Positions 51,767 to 61,200 of a stretch of DNA of 64,000 bases are shown here, piece after piece. Positions within the stretch are counted from its first letter, which is position 1. Each line of letters opens with the position of its first letter. The translations under genes were made by a program, and so were the position numbers. Source of the DNA: JBFXJF01 sp050175155 (GTDB lineage: Bacteria; Bacillota; Bacilli; Tepidibacillales; Tepidibacillaceae). The stretch spans positions 1-64,000 of the forward strand of contig JBFXJF010000008.1 of assembly GCA_050175155.1 (NCBI GenBank). The letters are read 5' to 3'. The notes under the pieces are model-generated. The model was not told the origin of the DNA. It saw only the letters and a list, made by a program, of their open reading frames with translations, and did no database searches.

Positions 51767-52621
51767 ATGAAAGTTTGGGAGAAAGCCCCAGCAAAAATAA
51801 ATTTAACATTAGACGTGTTGGGCAAAAGATTAGATGGGTATCATGAAGTTGAGATGATAATGACAATGATTGATTTGGCAGATCATCTTTTAATTGAAGA
51901 TATAGAACAAGACAAGATAATTCTGGAATCAAATTCAGCTGTAGTTCCAAATGATGAAAATAATATTATTTATAAGGCTATTAAGCTTGTTAAAAACGAA
52001 CTTAAAATTGACAAGGGCATAAAAATATATCTGGAAAAAAGGATTCCAGTTGCAGCAGGGTTAGCTGGTGGAAGTAGTGATGCTGCAGCTACATTAAGAG
52101 GCTTAAATCGTCTTTGGAACCTTAATTTAACTGAAAATAAATTAATGGAGTATGGAGAGAGGTTAGGATCTGACGTTCCTTTCTGTGTAGTTGGTGGGAC
52201 AGCTATTGCAAGAGGAAGAGGAGAAAAAATAGAAAAAATTAAATCTGTTCCTTCCGGATGGGTTATTTTAGCTAAACCTACCATAAGTGTTTCCACACAA
52301 GAAATCTATAATAATTTTAGACTTGAAGAAATTAAAGAACGGCCAAATGCTAAGGAAATGATTAAGGCAGTCAATAATCAGGATTTAGTAGCAATATCTA
52401 AATTATTACACAATGTTTTGGAAACAACGACTTTTAGATTGTATCCTGAAGTGGCCTACTTACATAGGCAGATGAAACAATATGGAGGGATTGGAACCCT
52501 TATGTCTGGAAGTGGCCCGACAATATATATGATAGTAAATAAAGAGTCGAGAATCAGAAGAACATATAATGCATTGAGAGGATTTTGTAAGGAAGTATAT
52601 GTTGTACGTCTACTAAAATAG
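51767..52621 (+). CDS. ispE: 4-diphosphocytidyl-2-C-methyl-D-erythritol kinase
   Basis: The 284-residue GHMP kinase has APAKINLTLDVLGKRLDGYH, the ATP loop PVAAGLAGGSSDAAATLRGL and the C-terminal MSGSGPTIY. It phosphorylates CDP-ME in the MEP isoprenoid pathway, showing that the organism uses that route. The position between sspF and purR matches B. subtilis. Confidence 0.97.
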   Translation: MKVWEKAPAKINLTLDVLGKRLDGYHEVEMIMTMIDLADHLLIEDIEQDKIILESNSAVVPNDENNIIYKAIKLVKNELKIDKGIKIYLEKRIPVAAGLAGGSSDAAATLRGLNRLWNLNLTENKLMEYGERLGSDVPFCVVGGTAIARGRGEKIEKIKSVPSGWVILAKPTISVSTQEIYNNFRLEEIKERPNAKEMIKAVNNQDLVAISKLLHNVLETTTFRLYPEVAYLHRQMKQYGGIGTLMSGSGPTIYMIVNKESRIRRTYNALRGFCKEVYVVRLLK

Positions 52622-52690
52622 TGTATACTTTAACAATGCGTATATTAGTTATATATTTAATTTGAATATTCGTGTTTTTGGAGGTGTGCT

Positions 52691-53515
52691 ATGAACAAAT
52701 TAAAAAGGAATGAAAGGCTTATTGATCTTACTCAACAATTTCTAAACAAACCTTTCACACTAATTTCGTTAAATTATTTTTCAAAAAGATATCAAGCTGC
52801 TAAATCATCAATAAGCGAAGACATAGATATTATAAATGAATTATTTATGAATGAAGGTATAGGGGAGCTAGTTTCTATAGTTGGAGCAACAGGTGGTATT
52901 AAATATGTTCCAAACATTTCACGACAAGAGGCAATAGAAACTATTGAAAGTATAAGTAAGGAATTATCAAATGGAGAGCGGCTATTACTTGGACAATTTC
53001 TATATATGGTAGATATACTAGGAAATCCATTATGGGTTAAGCAAATAGGAAGAATTTTCGCTTCAGAGTTTATTAAAGAAGATATAGATGCAATAGTTAC
53101 AATAGAAACGAAAGGAATTCCTCTAGCTTATTCAACTGCAAGCTTTTTAAATGTTCCTGTTTTAGTTGTAAGTAAAAATAGTAAAATAGCTGAAGGTTCG
53201 GTAGTAACAATTAATTATATTTCTGGGTCTACGGGAAGAATTCAAACAATGTCTTTGGCAAAAAGATCATTAAAAACTAACGCAAACGTATTAATAATTG
53301 ATGATTTAATGAAGGCTGGAGGAACAATTAATGGGGTCATTAATTTATTGAAAGAATTTAATGCCAACATTAAAGGCATTGGAGTTTTTATTGAAGTAGA
53401 TGGAGTTGAAGAAAAATTATTTAATCAATACGTTTCCCTTTTACGTTTAATAGAGGTAAATGAGAAAGAAAAGAGAGTTAAAGTAGAACTAGGAAACTAT
53501 TTTGAGAACAGGTAA
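52691..53515 (+). CDS. purR: Purine operon repressor PurR
   Basis: The 274-residue protein has an N-terminal winged helix (about residues 1-70) and a C-terminal PRTase-like domain with the PRPP loop LIIDDLMKAGGTINGVI. In Firmicutes PurR represses purine genes and PRPP relieves binding. GGAGGTG precedes the ATG. yabJ, next in B. subtilis, is absent, so spoVG follows directly. Confidence 0.95.
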   Translation: MNKLKRNERLIDLTQQFLNKPFTLISLNYFSKRYQAAKSSISEDIDIINELFMNEGIGELVSIVGATGGIKYVPNISRQEAIETIESISKELSNGERLLLGQFLYMVDILGNPLWVKQIGRIFASEFIKEDIDAIVTIETKGIPLAYSTASFLNVPVLVVSKNSKIAEGSVVTINYISGSTGRIQTMSLAKRSLKTNANVLIIDDLMKAGGTINGVINLLKEFNANIKGIGVFIEVDGVEEKLFNQYVSLLRLIEVNEKEKRVKVELGNYFENR

Positions 53516-53573
53516 AAAAGTGATTAAATACTTAATTTTTACAATATTTTTAAATTTTTTGTTAATACATAGA

Positions 53574-53600
53574 AGGATTTTTTCTTTATTTATAGAAAAC
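53574..53600 (+). promoter_or_regulatory. Possible sigma-H promoter of spoVG
   Basis: AGGATTT (53574-53580), 14 bases, GAAAAC (53595-53600). The -35 and spacing equal those of the known B. subtilis spoVG promoter; the -10 reads GAAAA instead of GAATT. Confidence 0.45.
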
Positions 53601-53621
53601 CTTATACAAACAAGGTTTTCT
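53594..53621 (+). repeat. Hairpin upstream of spoVG
   Basis: AGAAAACCTT (53594-53603) and AAGGTTTTCT (53612-53621) form a perfect 10-bp stem with an 8-base loop. It overlaps the possible -10 element. No T tract follows; it may be a read-through terminator for purR or a regulatory structure. Confidence 0.55.
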
Positions 53622-53644
53622 GATAGAGAAGGTGGTGAAATATT

Positions 53645-53926
53645 ATGGAAGTAACTGATGTAAGACTTCGAAAAGTAAATACAGAGGGTCGTATGAGAGC
53701 CATTGCATCAATAACATTTGATAATGAATTTGTTGTTCATGACATTAGAGTTATTGATGGTAATAATGGAATGTTTGTTGCAATGCCAAGCAAGAGGACA
53801 CCTGATGGCGAATTCAGGGATATAGCTCACCCTATTTCTTCTTCTACGAGAGAGAAAATTCAAGCGGCGGTTTTAGATGAATATGAACAGAGTAATGATA
53901 ATGAAGAGATAGTAGCAGGGGCATAA
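53645..53926 (+). CDS. spoVG: Septation/sporulation regulator SpoVG
   Basis: The 93-residue protein matches SpoVG: EVTDVRLRKVNTEGRMRAIA, DNEFVVHDIRVIDG, FVAMPSKRTPDGEFRDIAHP. SpoVG binds nucleic acids and affects sporulation, septation or virulence in various Firmicutes. AGAAGGTGG precedes the ATG. A possible sigma-H promoter lies upstream. Confidence 0.97.
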   Translation: MEVTDVRLRKVNTEGRMRAIASITFDNEFVVHDIRVIDGNNGMFVAMPSKRTPDGEFRDIAHPISSSTREKIQAAVLDEYEQSNDNEEIVAGA

Positions 53927-53944
53927 TAATATTTTTAGAAATTT

Positions 53945-53967
53945 AAGGGGGCTTATGAAGTCCTCTT
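53945..53967 (+). terminator. Terminator after spoVG
   Basis: AAGGGGGCTT pairs with AAGTCCTCTT (with G-U pairs) around a 3-base loop, followed by TTTCTT. Confidence 0.65.
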
Positions 53968-54009
53968 TTTCTTATTATAAATTCCAAAAAAAACATTTAG
54001 CAATTCGTC

Positions 54010-54038
54010 TTGAAAACAGTTATTATTTAAGTTATAGT
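54010..54038 (+). promoter_or_regulatory. Sigma-A promoter of glmU
   Basis: TTGAAA (54010-54015), 17-base spacer, TATAGT (54033-54038), 40 bases before the glmU ATG. Confidence 0.65.
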
Positions 54039-54078
54039 CAGTAAAGAAATTTTTGATTTAACTAAATGGGGGTAAACT

Positions 54079-55470
54079 ATGTCAAATATATTTTCTATCA
54101 TTTTGGCTGCTGGCCAAGGTGTGAGGATGAACTCCGAGTTACCGAAGGTTCTTCATGAGGTTGGAGGTAAACCAATGATTAGTCATGTTATTGATGGTTT
54201 ATTTGACATCAATGTTAGAGATATTGTTGTAGTTGTAGGTCATAAATCTTTAGAGGTAATTAACTATCTAGGTAGTAATGTTAACTACGTTAAACAAGAA
54301 GAGCAACTTGGAACAGCACATGCCGTATTGCAGGCTAGAGATTTTTTATTTGGTAAGAAAGGAATAACTATAGTTATATGCGGTGATTCGCCGTTAATTA
54401 CATCGGAAACTCTAAAAGGACTTATTAAAGAACATGAAGCAAAAAATGCAACAGCCACGATATTGACTGCTGAGCTTAATTTACCCAGTGGATATGGAAG
54501 AATAATAAGAGATGACAAAGAGTTGGTTTTAAAAATTGTCGAAGAAAAAGAAGCATCACTTGAGGAAAAGAAAATAAAAGAAATAAATTCTGGGGTTTAT
54601 TGTTTCGATAATGAAAAACTTTTTGACACTTTACCTAAGGTTAGTAATAATAATAAAAAGGGCGAGTATTATCTTACTGATATTATTGGAATATTAAAGT
54701 CAGAGGGTGAACTTATTGCTGCTTATCGGACAAATGATCCAAATGAGATAATAGGAGTAAATGACCGAGTAGTTCTTGCTGATGCTGAAAGAATATTAAA
54801 GGAGCGTATAATTAATAAGCATATGCTAAATGGGGTTACAATAATTGATCCTAGCAATACATATATTGATAAAGATGTACAAATAGAAGCGGATACAATA
54901 ATTTATCCAAATACTTATCTTAAAGGTAAAACTCATATAAAATCGAATTGCAAGATTGGTCCTGGAGCAGATGTTACTCAAGCAATTGTAGAGAAAAATG
55001 TTACAATAACTTATTCTGTTATTGTCTCCTCAACGATTGGTGAAAATTCCAAAATTGGACCTTTCTCTTATATAAGACCAGGTTCTAAAGTTGGGGAATC
55101 TGTAAAAATTGGTGATTTTGTAGAAATTAAGAATTCATCAATAGGGAGGGGAACAAAAGTATCTCATCTTTCCTATATTGGAGATTCTGATTTAGGGGAA
55201 GAAATAAATATTGGGTGTGGTACAATAACTGTTAATTATGATGGTGTTACGAAAAATAGAATTAATATAGGAGATAATGCGTTTATTGGCTGTAATGCTA
55301 ATCTTTTGGCACCTTTAGTTATTGGGAAGAGGGCATGTATAGCTGCAGGGTCTACAATTAACGATGATGTCGGAGATGATACATTAGCAATAGCAAGGGA
55401 AAGACAAACTAACAAAGAGGGTTATGCAAAAAAGATTAGAGATAAGCAACAAGGAAGTTCTAAACGATAA
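54079..55470 (+). CDS. glmU: Bifunctional UDP-N-acetylglucosamine pyrophosphorylase / glucosamine-1-phosphate acetyltransferase
   Basis: The 463-residue enzyme has an N-terminal nucleotidyltransferase domain (LAAGQGVRMNSELPKVLHEV) and a C-terminal left-handed beta-helix acetyltransferase domain (from about residue 250; YDGVTKNRINIGDNAFIG). It makes UDP-GlcNAc for the cell wall. It is followed by prs after 19 bases. Confidence 0.98.
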   Translation: MSNIFSIILAAGQGVRMNSELPKVLHEVGGKPMISHVIDGLFDINVRDIVVVVGHKSLEVINYLGSNVNYVKQEEQLGTAHAVLQARDFLFGKKGITIVICGDSPLITSETLKGLIKEHEAKNATATILTAELNLPSGYGRIIRDDKELVLKIVEEKEASLEEKKIKEINSGVYCFDNEKLFDTLPKVSNNNKKGEYYLTDIIGILKSEGELIAAYRTNDPNEIIGVNDRVVLADAERILKERIINKHMLNGVTIIDPSNTYIDKDVQIEADTIIYPNTYLKGKTHIKSNCKIGPGADVTQAIVEKNVTITYSVIVSSTIGENSKIGPFSYIRPGSKVGESVKIGDFVEIKNSSIGRGTKVSHLSYIGDSDLGEEINIGCGTITVNYDGVTKNRINIGDNAFIGCNANLLAPLVIGKRACIAAGSTINDDVGDDTLAIARERQTNKEGYAKKIRDKQQGSSKR

Positions 55471-55489
55471 ATTCTGGGGGAATATTAAA

Positions 55490-56437
55490 ATGTCATGTGA
55501 TGATTTAGATTTAAAGGTTTTTACTTGTAATGCAAATCAAAAGTTGTCTGAAGAGATTGTTGAGATATTAGGTATTCCAATGGGAGATGCTAATGTAACA
55601 CATTTTAGCGATGGAGAAATACGGGTTAAGCTTAACGAGAGTGTTAGAGGTGCCGACATATTTGTAATACAACCGACCTGTGCTCCGGTAAATGATAATT
55701 TAATGGAATTGTTAATAATGATTGATGCATTAAAAAGGGCCTCAGCAAAAAGCATCAATGTAGTTATGCCATATTATGGTTATGCAAGACAAGATAGAAA
55801 AGCGAGAGCACGAGATCCAATTACTGCAAAATTAGTTGCTAATTTAATTGTAATTGCGGGTGCAAATCGTTTAATTGCAATGGATTTACATGCAACACAA
55901 ATACAAGGGTTTTTTGATATACCTGTTGATCACTTGTTAGGGGTACCAATATTAGCAGAATTTTTTAAAAAGAAAAATTTAGAGGATATTGTAGTTGTTT
56001 CACCGGATCATGGGGGAGTTACAAGAGCAAGAAAATTAGCTGAAAGGTTAGGCGCACCTATAGCTATTATTGATAAACGTAGACCAGAGCCGAATATAGC
56101 AGAAATAATGAATATTGTAGGAAAAGTGAAAGACAAAACTGCTATATTGATTGATGATATAATCGATACAGCGGGTACTATCGTACTTGCGGTTGATGCT
56201 TTAATAGAAGCTGGAGCAAAAGATGTTTATGCCACTTGTACGCATCCGGTATTATCTGGGCCGGCTATAAAAAGATTGGAAAGTTCGCGAATTAAAGAAT
56301 TGGTTATAACGAATACAATTCCACTTCCACCAGAAAAACATATAGATAAAATAAAAGTTTTATCTGTTGCGCCTTTAATAAGTGAAGCGATAGTGAGGGT
56401 TCATAAACAATTATCTATAAGTAAGTTATTTGATTGA
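55490..56437 (+). CDS. prs: Ribose-phosphate pyrophosphokinase
   Basis: The 315-residue enzyme has the ATP loop YYGYARQDRKARARDPI, DLHATQIQGFFDIPVDHL and the PRPP loop LIDDIIDTAGTI. It makes PRPP, the ligand of PurR encoded nearby. I choose ATG 55490 after GGGGGA; the frame extends into glmU without ribosome site. The conserved order glmU-prs-rplY is kept. Confidence 0.98.
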   Translation: MSCDDLDLKVFTCNANQKLSEEIVEILGIPMGDANVTHFSDGEIRVKLNESVRGADIFVIQPTCAPVNDNLMELLIMIDALKRASAKSINVVMPYYGYARQDRKARARDPITAKLVANLIVIAGANRLIAMDLHATQIQGFFDIPVDHLLGVPILAEFFKKKNLEDIVVVSPDHGGVTRARKLAERLGAPIAIIDKRRPEPNIAEIMNIVGKVKDKTAILIDDIIDTAGTIVLAVDALIEAGAKDVYATCTHPVLSGPAIKRLESSRIKELVITNTIPLPPEKHIDKIKVLSVAPLISEAIVRVHKQLSISKLFD

Positions 56438-56506
56438 TCAATCATTGTTTTATTTTTTTCTTCATGGGGAATAATAGGAAAAGTAAATTTTCTATGGAGG
56501 AGAAAA

Positions 56507-57097
56507 ATGGATAATTATAGATTAGAAATAACTGAAAGGGATAAGGGACCTGATTCTAAATTAAGAGTGTTAAGAGAAGAGGGTCTTATTCCAGGAATAC
56601 TTTATGGTAGAGAGGATTCCAATCAGCTTATACAATTAAAAGAAAGAGAAATACTTAAGCACTTAAAATTACACAGTACAAGTGGTATTTTTAACGTAGA
56701 GTTTGGAAGCGAATTAATACCAGTAAAAGTGAATGAAATTCAGAAGGACGTAATTAATAATAAGTTGTTTCACATTGATCTTCAAAGAATAGAGAGTAAT
56801 AAAGAAATAGAAATCTTAATTCCAATAGTATTAGATGGGAAGGCATTAGGCGTTGATAATGGAGGAACAATCCAACAACACTTGCGATATTTAAAAGTAA
56901 GGTCATTACCTTCCCTAACGCCAGAATCTATAATAATAGATATATCTGGTTTTGACATTGGTTATAATTTATATGTAAGAGATATAAATACAACAGATGA
57001 TGTTAAAATACTAAACAATTTAAATACCATACTGCTATCAGTTTTACCTCCACAAGGGTTAGCCGAAAGCGTTGATTGCCTAGCTCCCATCGAATAA
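56507..57097 (+). CDS. rplY: 50S ribosomal protein L25, CTC (TL5) form
   Basis: The 196-residue protein has the N-terminal 5S rRNA-binding L25 domain (about 1-90, VLREEGLIPGILYGRED) and a C-terminal beta domain (about 95-180). It is called ctc in B. subtilis, where it is a general stress gene. GGAGG precedes the ATG. A terminator hairpin follows. Confidence 0.94.
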   Translation: MDNYRLEITERDKGPDSKLRVLREEGLIPGILYGREDSNQLIQLKEREILKHLKLHSTSGIFNVEFGSELIPVKVNEIQKDVINNKLFHIDLQRIESNKEIEILIPIVLDGKALGVDNGGTIQQHLRYLKVRSLPSLTPESIIIDISGFDIGYNLYVRDINTTDDVKILNNLNTILLSVLPPQGLAESVDCLAPIE

Positions 57098-57156
57098 AAT
57101 AGAAATATTGATAAAAAGAATGATATAAAGGTGAATTTTTATTATAGAACTTAAAG

Positions 57157-57191
57157 AAAAGTTTGGCAAAGAATTTAATTGCCAAACTTTT
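57157..57191 (+). terminator. Hairpin after rplY
   Basis: AAAAGTTTGGCAA (57157-57169) pairs perfectly with TTGCCAAACTTTT (57179-57191), loop 9 bases. The stem ends in four Ts but no longer T tract follows. Confidence 0.75.
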
Positions 57192-57280
57192 ATAGCTTAA
57201 GAGGTATAATGTTAAGCATTTACTTGTTATAATATGTAATATAATAATTTTTAATTATTGTCAGGTTACGGGGGAAAAAT

Positions 57281-57847
57281 ATGAAATTAATTATAGGATT
57301 AGGTAATCCAGGGGTGAAATATGAATATACTAAACATAACATAGGATTTAATGTTATCGATAATTTAACGAATGAGTTAGTTAAGAATTATAGCCTAAAA
57401 AATATATCGAAATTCAATTCGTTGATTTCAGAGATAAAAATTGGTGAGAAGAAGGTTCTACTTGTAAAACCACTTACATATATGAATCTATCGGGTGAAG
57501 CAATCATTAAAATAGTAAATTGGTACAAAGTTGATATCGAAAATATAATTGTGATACACGATGATTTAGATTTACCTATGGGGAAAATTAGGTTTAGAGA
57601 AAAAGGAAGTGCTGGGGGACATAATGGAATTGCTTCTATAATTCAAAATTTAAGTACAGATTTATTTAAAAGGGTAAAAATAGGGATTGAACGTCCTAAA
57701 GGGAGAGAAGTAGTAAATCACGTACTAACACCATTTTCGGATGAAGACAAGGAATACATCGAAGAGAGTATTAATAAAGTTACGAAAGCTCTTTTAGATT
57801 GGATTAATGACACTGATTTTTTAAAAATTATGAGTAAATATAATTGA
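57281..57847 (+). CDS. pth: Peptidyl-tRNA hydrolase
   Basis: The 188-residue enzyme has GLGNPGVKYEYTKHNIGF with the catalytic His, KPLTYMNLSGEA, HDDLDLPMGKIRFREKG and GHNGIASII. It releases peptides from stalled peptidyl-tRNA. In B. subtilis the same gene is spoVC. The spacing to fin is 76 bases. Confidence 0.97.
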   Translation: MKLIIGLGNPGVKYEYTKHNIGFNVIDNLTNELVKNYSLKNISKFNSLISEIKIGEKKVLLVKPLTYMNLSGEAIIKIVNWYKVDIENIIVIHDDLDLPMGKIRFREKGSAGGHNGIASIIQNLSTDLFKRVKIGIERPKGREVVNHVLTPFSDEDKEYIEESINKVTKALLDWINDTDFLKIMSKYN

Positions 57848-57862
57848 GAAGTCAAAAAAAGC

Positions 57863-57892
57863 GTATTAACCCCATTAACATAGGGAAATAAT
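57863..57892 (+). promoter_or_regulatory. Possible sigma-F promoter of fin
   Basis: GTATT (57863-57867, near GYATA), 15-base spacer, GGGAAATAAT (57883-57892), fitting the forespore sigma-F pattern. fin is a sigma-F target in B. subtilis. Confidence 0.45.
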
Positions 57893-57923
57893 ATAGTAAC
57901 AAAGTTATGGGGGAATACTTAAA

Positions 57924-58151
57924 GTGATAAAATATATTTGTAAATTTTGCGGACAATACATGGGCGAAGTAAATAATGAAAATTCTTATGAGTACAATCT
58001 AGGTTTTAATTATCTAACTGTTACAGAAAGGGAGAATATAATTACCTATGAGTTAAATGGTGATATGTTAGTGAAAGTTATTTGTGAATATTGTCAGGAA
58101 GCTTTGGAGAAAAATCCTGAATTATTTTTGATTTCTAATCCTTTACAATAA
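57924..58151 (+). CDS. fin: Anti-sigma-F factor Fin
   Basis: The 75-residue protein has two CxxC motifs, CKFCGQYMGEV near the start and CEYCQEALEKNPE near the end, as in Fin (YabK). Fin frees RNA polymerase from sigma-F so that sigma-G can take over. It starts at GTG 57924 with GGGGGA before it. It lies between pth and mfd as in B. subtilis. A terminator follows. Confidence 0.93.
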   Translation: MIKYICKFCGQYMGEVNNENSYEYNLGFNYLTVTERENIITYELNGDMLVKVICEYCQEALEKNPELFLISNPLQ

Positions 58152-58174
58152 CTATAAATTATAGGTTAATTATA

Positions 58175-58206
58175 AAGCTTTGGCTTTTTGCTAAAGCTTG
58201 TTTTTT
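58175..58206 (+). terminator. Terminator after fin
   Basis: AAGCTTTGGC (58175-58184) pairs with GCTAAAGCTT (58190-58199), followed by GTTTTTTG. Confidence 0.85.
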
Positions 58207-58246
58207 GATAATTGATCTAATTTACATCTATAGAAGGGAGGCTATT

Positions 58247-61200
58247 ATGGATATAATTTTAGAAAAGTTTTCTAGTAGTAAGGAGTATCAAGCAATAATT
58301 ACTGGACTTAAAGAGGGATTAACAGAACAATTAGTTACGGGGCTAAGTGGTTCAACAAAAAATATTTTACTAGCAGCTTTATATAAAGAGGAAAAAAGAC
58401 CTGTAATTATAATAACTCACAATCTCTTACAAGCCCAAAAAGTTTTTGAAGATTTAAACGAATTAGTAGAAATTGATCAAATATTTATTTACCCAGATAA
58501 TAAATTAACAGTTTATGATATAGATGCTCAAAGTCCTGAAATTTTAGGTCAAAGAATTAAAGTTTTAAAAAATTTAGTAACAAATAAAAAGGGTATTTAT
58601 ATTATTCCGTACGTTAGTTTTCAAAAATTTCTTTCTCCAAAAGAAGATTTTGAATCTGCTATTATAACTTTAAAAGTAGGCCAGGAAATAGAATTAGATA
58701 AACTAATTAAACATCTTGTTTTTGTTGGATACGAAAGATTAGATATGGTTAGTAAACATGGTGAATTTAGTGTTAGAGGGGGAGTTATTGATATATTTTC
58801 TCTAGCATCTGAGCATCCTGTAAGAATAGAATTTTTTGATATTAACATAGATTCAATAAGAACATTTGATGCTGCTTCTCAAAGATCAGTAGCAAATATA
58901 GAAGCAATCGACATAAGTCCTGTTAAAGATTTTATTCTTACAAAGGAACAATTCCAGCAAGTTACTATTAAAGTGGAAGAGATACTAAAGCAGGAGAAAA
59001 ATAAATTAATAGATCCAAAGCTAAGAGAAAAAAAATTATCTAACTTAGCTTGGGAAATAGAACAGTTAAAACAGGGTAAATACTTTAGCGGAATTACTAA
59101 GTATGTATCTTTATTGTATTCTAAAAAAACTACGATATTAGATTACCTTAGTAAAAATAGTATTATTATTTTTGATGAACCAAGTCGAATATATGAGTCT
59201 TCTAAGCAAATAGAGAATGAATTAAATGAATCAAAAATAGAATTAATAGAGCAAGGGGAATATATATTACAAGATGAGGGGAATTACTCATATCCTGATC
59301 TGGTATTATCGCTAAATAAACAGGTTATATACTTATCAATATTCTTAAGACAGTCACCAAATACTTCACCACAGAATATAATTAATTTTATCTGCCATAG
59401 TATGCAAAATTTTTACGGTCAATTGAATGTGGTTAAAAGCGAATTAGACAGATGGAGGAAAGCTAAAAACTTAGTAGTGTTTCTGGCAGCTGACTTAGAA
59501 CGAGCGAAAAGACTGCAAAGAGTATTAGCTGATTTCGACATAGAAGTTGATGTTTTGTCAGGAAATATTAATAATTTGGCATTAAAGCCCGTTATAATGA
59601 TTGGGAATCTTATGTCTGGGTTTGAAATTCCAAGTATAAACATTGTAGTAATTACAGAAGGTGAAATATACTCAAATAGACAGAGGAGAGTAAGAAAAGC
59701 AGAACATCAAACTAACGCAGAGCGTATAAAAAGCTATACAGATCTTAACATAGGAGATTATGTAGTTCATATAAATCACGGAATAGGTATATATACCGGA
59801 ATTGAAACATTAAAAATAAATGATATTCACAAGGATTATTTACATATTAAATATGCGAATAATGATAAATTATTTGTTCCAATCGAACAAATAAATCTCG
59901 TACAAAAATATATTGGTGGAGAAGGACAAAGTCCGAAAGTTTACTCTTTGGGTGGGAATGAATGGAGTAAAATAAAAAATAAAGTAAAATCATCGGTAAA
60001 GGATATAGCACAAGAGTTAATAGTATTATATGCAAAAAGACAAGCTATAAAAGGGTATGCCTTTCCAAAAGACCAAGATTACCACAGGGAATTCGCTTCT
60101 ATGTTTCCGTACGAGGAGACGCCAGATCAGTCAAAAACCATTGAAGAGATTAGTAGGGATATGGAAAAAGAACGCCCGATGGATCGCTTACTATGTGGTG
60201 ATGTAGGGTATGGTAAAACGGAAGTAGCAGTAAGGGCAGCTTTTAAGGCTGCTTTTGCTGGTAAGCAGGTTGCAATATTGGTTCCCACAACAATCCTAGC
60301 ACAACAGCATTTTAAGACTTTTAAAGAAAGGTTTATGGATTATCCGATAAAAATAGGAGTAATTAGCCGTTTTGTGAATAAAAAAGAACAAAGCAACGTA
60401 ATTAATCAACTAAAAAACGGAACTATCGATATTGTAATAGGAACCCATCGTATGTTATCAAAAGACATAGTATTTAGTGACTTAGGTTTATTAATTATCG
60501 ATGAAGAACAACGATTTGGAGTTAAGCATAAAGAGAAAATAAAAGAATTAAAAACAAATGTAGACGTGTTAACATTAACAGCAACTCCGATTCCTCGAAC
60601 TTTGCATATGTCCATATTAGGAGTAAGGGATTTGTCAATAATAGAAACCCCTCCAGAAAATAGGTTTCCTGTTCAAACATATGTACTCGAATATAGCGAT
60701 GAAATGATTAGAGAAGCAATTGAAAGAGAGATAGCTAGAGGCGGGCAAGTATACTTTCTATATAATCGAGTTAAGACGATTTTTCATATGGCCGATTTAG
60801 TTAGAACATTGGTTCCGAGTGCAAAAGTGGCAGTCGCCCACGGACAATTACCAGAAGCAGAGTTGGAAAGTGTTATGTATGATTTTTTGGAAGGTGAACA
60901 GGATGTACTAGTTAGTACTACCATAATAGAGGCAGGTGTTGACATTCCAAATGTAAATACATTAATTGTTTGTGATGCGGAAAGGATGGGACTATCTCAA
61001 CTCTATCAATTAAGGGGGAGAGTAGGAAGGTCTAATAGAATCGCATATTCATATTTTACATATCAACGTGACAAAGTTTTATCAGAAGTTGCTGAGAAGC
61101 GTCTACAAGCAATAAAAGAATTTACAGAACTGGGTTCAGGGTTTAAAATAGCAATGAGAGATCTGGCTATTAGGGGTGCAGGAAATTTGCTAGGTGCAGA

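Noticed and set aside
52691..52691. A PurBox-like stretch (AATATTCGTGTTTT) just before purR
   Set aside because: Only one weak match to a PurBox is visible; PurR normally needs two, so it is not reported as an operator.
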